The notes under the pieces were generated by a model that was given only the letters and a program-made list of their open reading frames with translations, searched no databases and was not told where the DNA came from. 8,076 nt of DNA. Origin: an uncultured Moraxellaceae bacterium (GTDB taxonomy: Bacteria > Pseudomonadota > Gammaproteobacteria > Pseudomonadales > Moraxellaceae). Position numbers and translations under genes: made by a program. Shown here piece after piece: positions 4,943-8,076 of the stretch. The DNA lies in assembly GCA_937928295.1 (NCBI GenBank), contig CALEYY010000031.1, positions 1-8,076 of the forward strand, given 5' to 3'. Each line of letters starts with the position of its first letter. The first letter of the stretch is position 1.

Positions 4943-6160
4943 ATGAAGCGTCCGATCTATCTCGACTATTCCGCGACCACACCGGTGGACCCGCGCGTGG
5001 CCGAAGCCATGATGAACTGCCTGCGCGTCGAGGGGAACTTCGGTAACCCGGCTTCGCGTTCGCATTTTTATGGCTGGCAGGCAGAAGAGGCCGTTGAGGA
5101 TGCGCGCGGCCATGTCGCGGCGCTGGTCAATGCCGATACGCGTGAAATCGTCTGGACTTCCGGTGCTACCGAGTCGAACAACCTCGCCATCAAGGGCGTG
5201 GCTGGCTTTTACAAGAGCAAGGGCAAGCACATTGTGACCTCGAAGATCGAGCACAAGGCCGTGCTGGATGCCTGCCGTCAGCTCGAGCGCGAAGGCTTTG
5301 AAGTGACCTATCTTGATCCGGAAGCGGGCACGGGCCTGATTCATCCGGCAGCGGTGGAAGCCGTGCTGCGCGATGACACGCTGCTGGTGTCGCTGATGCA
5401 TGTGAACAACGAGATCGGCACCATCACCGACATCGCGGCCATCGGTGAGATTACACGGGCTCGCGGCATCCTGTTCCATGTCGATGCGGCGCAGTCGACC
5501 GGCAAGATCGATATTGATCTCGAGGCGATGAAGGTCGATCTGATGAGCTTCTGCGCGCACAAGACCTATGGCCCCAAGGGCGTCGGCGCGCTGTATGTGC
5601 GTCGCAAGCCGCGCGTCCGTCTGGAGGCACAAATTCATGGCGGCGGTCATGAGCGTGGTATGCGTTCGGGCACGCTGGCCACGCACCAGTTGGTCGGCAT
5701 GGGCGAAGCCTTCCGCTTGGCTAAGCTGGAAATGCACGCCGAGCAAGATCGTTTGCGCGTACTGCGCGACAAGCTCTGGATGGGCCTGCAGGGCCTGGAG
5801 CAGGTCTTCCTCAATGGCGATGCCGTGCAGCGTATCGCCGGCAACCTCAATGTCAGCTTCAATTTCGTGGAAGGCGAGTCGCTGATCATGGCGTTGAAGG
5901 ATCTCGCGGTGTCGTCCGGTTCGGCCTGTACCTCGGCCTCGCTGGAACCGTCCTATGTGCTGCGCGCACTGGGCCTCAGCGATGAACTCGCGCACAGCTC
6001 CATTCGCTTCACCCTCGGTCGTTTTACCACCGAGGACGACATCGATTTCGTGATTGGCCACGCCAGCCAAGCCGTCAACCGTCTGCGTGACTTGTCACCC
6101 TTGTGGGACATGTTCAAGGACGGCGTCGACATCAGTTCCGTGGAGTGGGTCGCGCACTAA
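4943..6160 (+). CDS. iscS: Cysteine desulfurase IscS
   Basis: A 405-residue PLP enzyme (class V aminotransferase fold) that converts cysteine to alanine and holds the sulfur as a persulfide for transfer to IscU and to tRNA thiolation partners. The start KRPIYLDYSATTPVDPRVAE is typical. Lys207 in CAHKTYGPKG forms the Schiff base, and His106 lies in TSKIEHKAVLDAC for PLP stacking. The mobile-loop active cysteine is Cys329 in SSGSACTSASLEPSYVLRALG, one residue later than in E. coli (Cys328, 404 residues). The RMRSGT-type segment ERGMRSGTLATHQLVGMGEA is intact, and the C-terminus LWDMFKDGVDISSVEW matches the IscU-binding tail of true IscS as opposed to NifS or SufS. AGGGG about seven bases before the ATG serves as ribosome site. 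The gene ends 28 bases before iscU. Confidence 0.98.
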   Translation: MKRPIYLDYSATTPVDPRVAEAMMNCLRVEGNFGNPASRSHFYGWQAEEAVEDARGHVAALVNADTREIVWTSGATESNNLAIKGVAGFYKSKGKHIVTSKIEHKAVLDACRQLEREGFEVTYLDPEAGTGLIHPAAVEAVLRDDTLLVSLMHVNNEIGTITDIAAIGEITRARGILFHVDAAQSTGKIDIDLEAMKVDLMSFCAHKTYGPKGVGALYVRRKPRVRLEAQIHGGGHERGMRSGTLATHQLVGMGEAFRLAKLEMHAEQDRLRVLRDKLWMGLQGLEQVFLNGDAVQRIAGNLNVSFNFVEGESLIMALKDLAVSSGSACTSASLEPSYVLRALGLSDELAHSSIRFTLGRFTTEDDIDFVIGHASQAVNRLRDLSPLWDMFKDGVDISSVEWVAH

Positions 6161-6188
6161 GCGCCCCTCTGCACCCAGGAGAAATATC

Positions 6189-6572
6189 ATGGCTTACAGC
6201 GACAAGGTCCTCGACCACTACGAAAATCCGCGCAATGTCGGCAAGCTCGACAAGCTCGATGACTCCGTCGGCACCGGCATGGTCGGCGCGCCGGCCTGCG
6301 GCGATGTGATGCAGCTGCAGATCAAGGTCAATGACGCCGGCATCATCGAAGATGCCCGTTTCAAGACCTACGGCTGCGGCTCGGCCATCGCTTCCAGCTC
6401 GCTGGTGACCGAGTGGGTCAAGGGCAAGACTCTGGATCAGGCGGCCACCATTAAGAACACGCAAATCGCGCAGGAACTGGCATTGCCGCCGGTGAAGATT
6501 CACTGCTCGGTGCTGGCGGAAGATGCCATCAAGGCAGCGATTGCGGATTACCGTCAGAAGCACGGCGCGTAA
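6189..6572 (+). CDS. iscU: Fe-S cluster assembly scaffold IscU
   Basis: A 127-residue scaffold on which [2Fe-2S] and [4Fe-4S] clusters are built from IscS-derived sulfur. The three ligand cysteines are present: Cys37 in GAPACGDVM (with Asp39), Cys63 in YGCGSAIASSS and Cys106 in IHCSVLAEDAI (with His105). LPPVKIHC (99-106) contains the LPPVK motif recognised by HscA. The frame is open upstream into iscS, but the ATG at 6189 gives the family N-terminus MAYSDKVLDHYENPRNVGKL and follows a strong AGGAGA (6177-6182). Length and sequence are almost as in E. coli (128 residues). The stop codon lies in a small hairpin (6564-6577). Confidence 0.98.
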   Translation: MAYSDKVLDHYENPRNVGKLDKLDDSVGTGMVGAPACGDVMQLQIKVNDAGIIEDARFKTYGCGSAIASSSLVTEWVKGKTLDQAATIKNTQIAQELALPPVKIHCSVLAEDAIKAAIADYRQKHGA

Positions 6573-6589
6573 GCGCCAGCCGGCTTTTT
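6564..6589 (+). other. Hairpin over the iscU stop codon, followed by a T-run
   Basis: GGCGC (6564-6568) and GCGCC (6573-6577) pair around GTAA (6569-6572), which in RNA is a GNRA-type tetraloop and contains the UAA stop of iscU. Seven bases later comes TTTTT (6585-6589). The T-run is too far from the stem for a standard intrinsic terminator, but the structure could be a weak attenuator or mRNA processing point between iscSU and iscA-hscBA. It may also be chance in GC-rich DNA. Confidence 0.3.
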
Positions 6590-6624
6590 GCTTAAGCAGC
6601 TTTGCTGAAGAACTGGAGACACGA

Positions 6625-6948
6625 GTGGGCATCACCCTGACTGAATCGGCCGCGCGCCATGTACAAGCTTGCCTGGAAGGTCGCGGCAAGGGCGAGGGCA
6701 TTCGTGTCGGCATCAAGACCTCTGGCTGCTCCGGCCTGGCCTATGTGCTTGAGTTTGTAGATTCGGTCGATGCTGGCGACCAGACTTTCGACTCCTTCGG
6801 CGTCAAAGTGATTGTGGACGCCAAGAGCTTGGCCTATCTCGACGGCACGCAGATGGACTTCGTGAAAGAAGGCCTGAACGAAGGCTTCAAGTTCACCAAC
6901 CCGAATCAAAAGGGCGAGTGCGGTTGCGGTGAGTCTTTCACCGTCTGA
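6625..6948 (+). CDS. iscA: A-type iron-sulfur carrier IscA
   Basis: A 107-residue A-type carrier (HesB/IscA family) that accepts clusters or iron and delivers them to apoproteins. The three conserved cysteines are Cys35 (KTSGCSGLAYVLEF), Cys99 and Cys101 (GECGCGESF near the C-terminus). DGTQMDFVKEGLNEGFKFTN (73-92) is the usual core. An in-frame ATG exists at 6523 inside iscU, but the GTG at 6625 gives exactly the E. coli length and the expected N-terminus (M)GITLTESAARHV, and GGAG at 6615-6618 sits six bases before it. The true start is therefore almost certainly GTG. It lies 52 bases after iscU and 13 bases before hscB. Confidence 0.96.
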   Translation: MGITLTESAARHVQACLEGRGKGEGIRVGIKTSGCSGLAYVLEFVDSVDAGDQTFDSFGVKVIVDAKSLAYLDGTQMDFVKEGLNEGFKFTNPNQKGECGCGESFTV

Positions 6949-6961
6949 GCGGAGTGTTGGC

Positions 6962-7492
6962 GTGAACCTGAACACCGATTACTTCAGTCTGTTCGGCTTG
7001 CCCGTGGCATTCGCACTAGATGCCAATGCCTTGCAGCCGACCTGGCGCGCTCTGCAGCAGCAGCTGCATCCCGACCGTGTTGCCGCCGATGACAGCGCTG
7101 CCCAGCGCCATGCCCTGCAAATGACCTCGCACCTCAATGCTGCCTACGACACGCTGCGCGACCCGGTTCGTCGCGCCCGTTATCTGCTTGAACTGGCAGG
7201 TCATGGCAGCGATGCCGAGCGCGTCAGCGTCATGGACACCGATTTTCTGATGGCCCAGATGGAGCTGCGTGAGTCGCTGGAAGAGGCGGCCGCGCTGCAT
7301 GAGCTGGACGCTATTGAGGCCGAGGCGCAGGACTGGCTAGACTCGTTGCTGCGCGAATTTCCCGTGGACTACGCCGCTGAAGATTGGCCGGAAGCCACCG
7401 ACTGTTTGCGCAAAATGCAATTCATGACACGCCTGCTGGCCGAGATTCGCGAGCAGCGTGAACGCCTCGAAGACGAACTGGACGATTTCTGA
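6962..7492 (+). CDS. hscB: Fe-S assembly co-chaperone HscB
   Basis: A 176-residue J-type co-chaperone that binds IscU and stimulates the ATPase of HscA so that the cluster is handed on. The N-terminal J domain (about 1-77) contains TDYFSLFGLP (5-14), LHPDRV with the essential HPD at 36-38, and LNAAYDTLRDPVRRARYLLEL. The C-terminal three-helix domain follows (DTDFLMAQMELRESLEEA, then CLRKMQFMTRLLAEI) and ends in DELDDF, similar to the EKLLDF end of E. coli HscB. The GTG at 6962 is preferred over a GTG at 6929 because GGAG (6951-6954) is seven bases upstream and the family begins close to DYF. The stop overlaps the hscA start by one base (TGATG), so the partners are translationally coupled. Confidence 0.96.
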   Translation: MNLNTDYFSLFGLPVAFALDANALQPTWRALQQQLHPDRVAADDSAAQRHALQMTSHLNAAYDTLRDPVRRARYLLELAGHGSDAERVSVMDTDFLMAQMELRESLEEAAALHELDAIEAEAQDWLDSLLREFPVDYAAEDWPEATDCLRKMQFMTRLLAEIREQRERLEDELDDF

Positions 7493-8076
7493 TGGCCTTG
7501 CTGCAAATTGCCGAACCCGGCCAGAGCCAGGCACCGCATCAACACAAACTTGCCATTGGCATTGATCTGGGCACCACGCATTCGCTGGTGGCCACGGTTC
7601 AGAGCGGCTTGCCGCGCGTGCTGGCTGCTGCTGATGGCAGTCTGCTGTTGCCATCTGTGGTGCGCTATCTGGCCGATGCTTCCGTGGTGGTTGGCGAAGA
7701 AGCGCGTCAGGCCGCCGCCAGTGATGCCCTGAACACACTGGTGTCGGTCAAGCGCTTCATGGGTCGTGGCCTGGAGGCTGCACATCAGCTCGGCGAGCAG
7801 TTGCCCTACGAGCTGGTCATGCACGACAACGGCATGCCCTATTTCAACACCGTCGCCGGCCTGAAAAGCCCGGTGGAGGCCTCGGCAGAAATCCTCAAGG
7901 TGTTGCGCGCGCGCGCCGAAACGGCTCTCGGTGGCGACATCACCGGCGCCGTCATTACCGTGCCGGCGTACTTCGACGAAGCCCAGCGCCAGGCCACCAA
8001 GGATGCCGCCACACTGGCCGGCCTCAAGGTGTTGCGTCTGCTCAACGAGCCCACGGCGGCAGCTGTCGCCTACGGG
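7492..8076 (+). CDS. hscA: Fe-S assembly chaperone HscA (5' part, cut by window end)
   Basis: The first 195 codons of an Hsp70-type chaperone dedicated to IscU; the rest lies beyond the window. The start MALLQIAEPGQS closely recalls Pseudomonas HscA. The nucleotide-binding domain shows the phosphate-1 motif IGIDLGTTHSLVA (22-34), VKRFMGR, VITVPAYFDEAQRQATKDAA and LRLLNEPTAAAVAYG at the edge. His30 stands where Hsp70s, including HscA, usually have Asn (LGTTN); this is a small oddity next to the ATP phosphates. The ATG at 7492 shares its A with the hscB TGA. HscA uses ATP with HscB to remodel IscU through its LPPVK motif. The complete gene would be about 620 codons, so the substrate-binding domain cannot be checked. 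Confidence 0.97.
   Translation, partial: MALLQIAEPGQSQAPHQHKLAIGIDLGTTHSLVATVQSGLPRVLAAADGSLLLPSVVRYLADASVVVGEEARQAAASDALNTLVSVKRFMGRGLEAAHQLGEQLPYELVMHDNGMPYFNTVAGLKSPVEASAEILKVLRARAETALGGDITGAVITVPAYFDEAQRQATKDAATLAGLKVLRLLNEPTAAAVAYG

Noticed and set aside
4937..6070. A 377-codon open frame on the minus strand opposite iscS.
   Set aside because: It mirrors the codon pattern of iscS, has no family resemblance, and iscS is beyond doubt. Long antisense frames are common in GC-rich genes.
6523..6624. An upstream ATG start for iscA at 6523.
   Set aside because: It would overlap iscU by 50 bases and add 34 residues foreign to the family; the GTG at 6625 has a well-placed GGAG and gives the exact IscA length.

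Overview
The window looks like chromosomal DNA from a gammaproteobacterium of moderately high GC content. The gene order suhB (reverse), then trmJ-cysE-iscR-iscS-iscU-iscA-hscB-hscA (forward), and the protein sequences (IscR, IscS, IscU and IscA align almost residue for residue with the E. coli proteins from memory) support this class. HscA begins with an N-terminus much like that of Pseudomonas HscA. The short Bacillus/Pseudomonas-type CysE and the palindromic repeats inside trmJ point away from Enterobacteria. I do not assign a genus.

Layout. Bases 1-33 hold the last codons of a gene that overlaps a Gtt1-like glutathione S-transferase (30-704) by ATGA. A stem-loop (715-756) lies in the gap after it. 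Next comes an unrecognised exported protein with outer-membrane beta-strand character (807-1466). Its stop codon directly abuts the stop of the convergent suhB (1467-2282, minus). A 54-base divergent gap separates suhB from trmJ (2337-3560). TrmJ carries about 135 extra residues between its SPOUT methyltransferase domain and its C-terminal domain, and this segment is built from palindromic repeat DNA. cysE (3553-4314) overlaps trmJ by 8 bases. After a 115-base gap with an IscR-type promoter, the iron-sulfur cluster (isc) operon runs to the window end: iscR, iscS, iscU, iscA, hscB and the first 195 codons of hscA.

How the genes work together. CysE makes O-acetylserine, the precursor of cysteine. 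IscS removes sulfur from cysteine and passes it to the scaffold IscU. IscA is an A-type carrier. HscB and HscA form the co-chaperone/chaperone pair that releases the cluster from IscU. IscR, itself a [2Fe-2S] protein, reports cluster status and is expected to repress this operon from the site upstream of its own gene. SuhB and TrmJ are housekeeping neighbours (inositol phosphatase/rRNA antitermination factor and tRNA 2'-O-methylation).

Most of the window is ordinary core genome. The part most worth a second look is the trmJ insert. It holds a 111-bp element with perfect 24-bp inverted arms around an 11-bp-arm palindrome, a diverged inverted copy of its core, and further hairpins, all read through in frame as a Pro/Ser/Ala-rich linker. 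This resembles in principle the in-gene palindromic elements described in Rickettsia. I found no CRISPR array, tRNA, rRNA, transposase or new multi-gene defence system.
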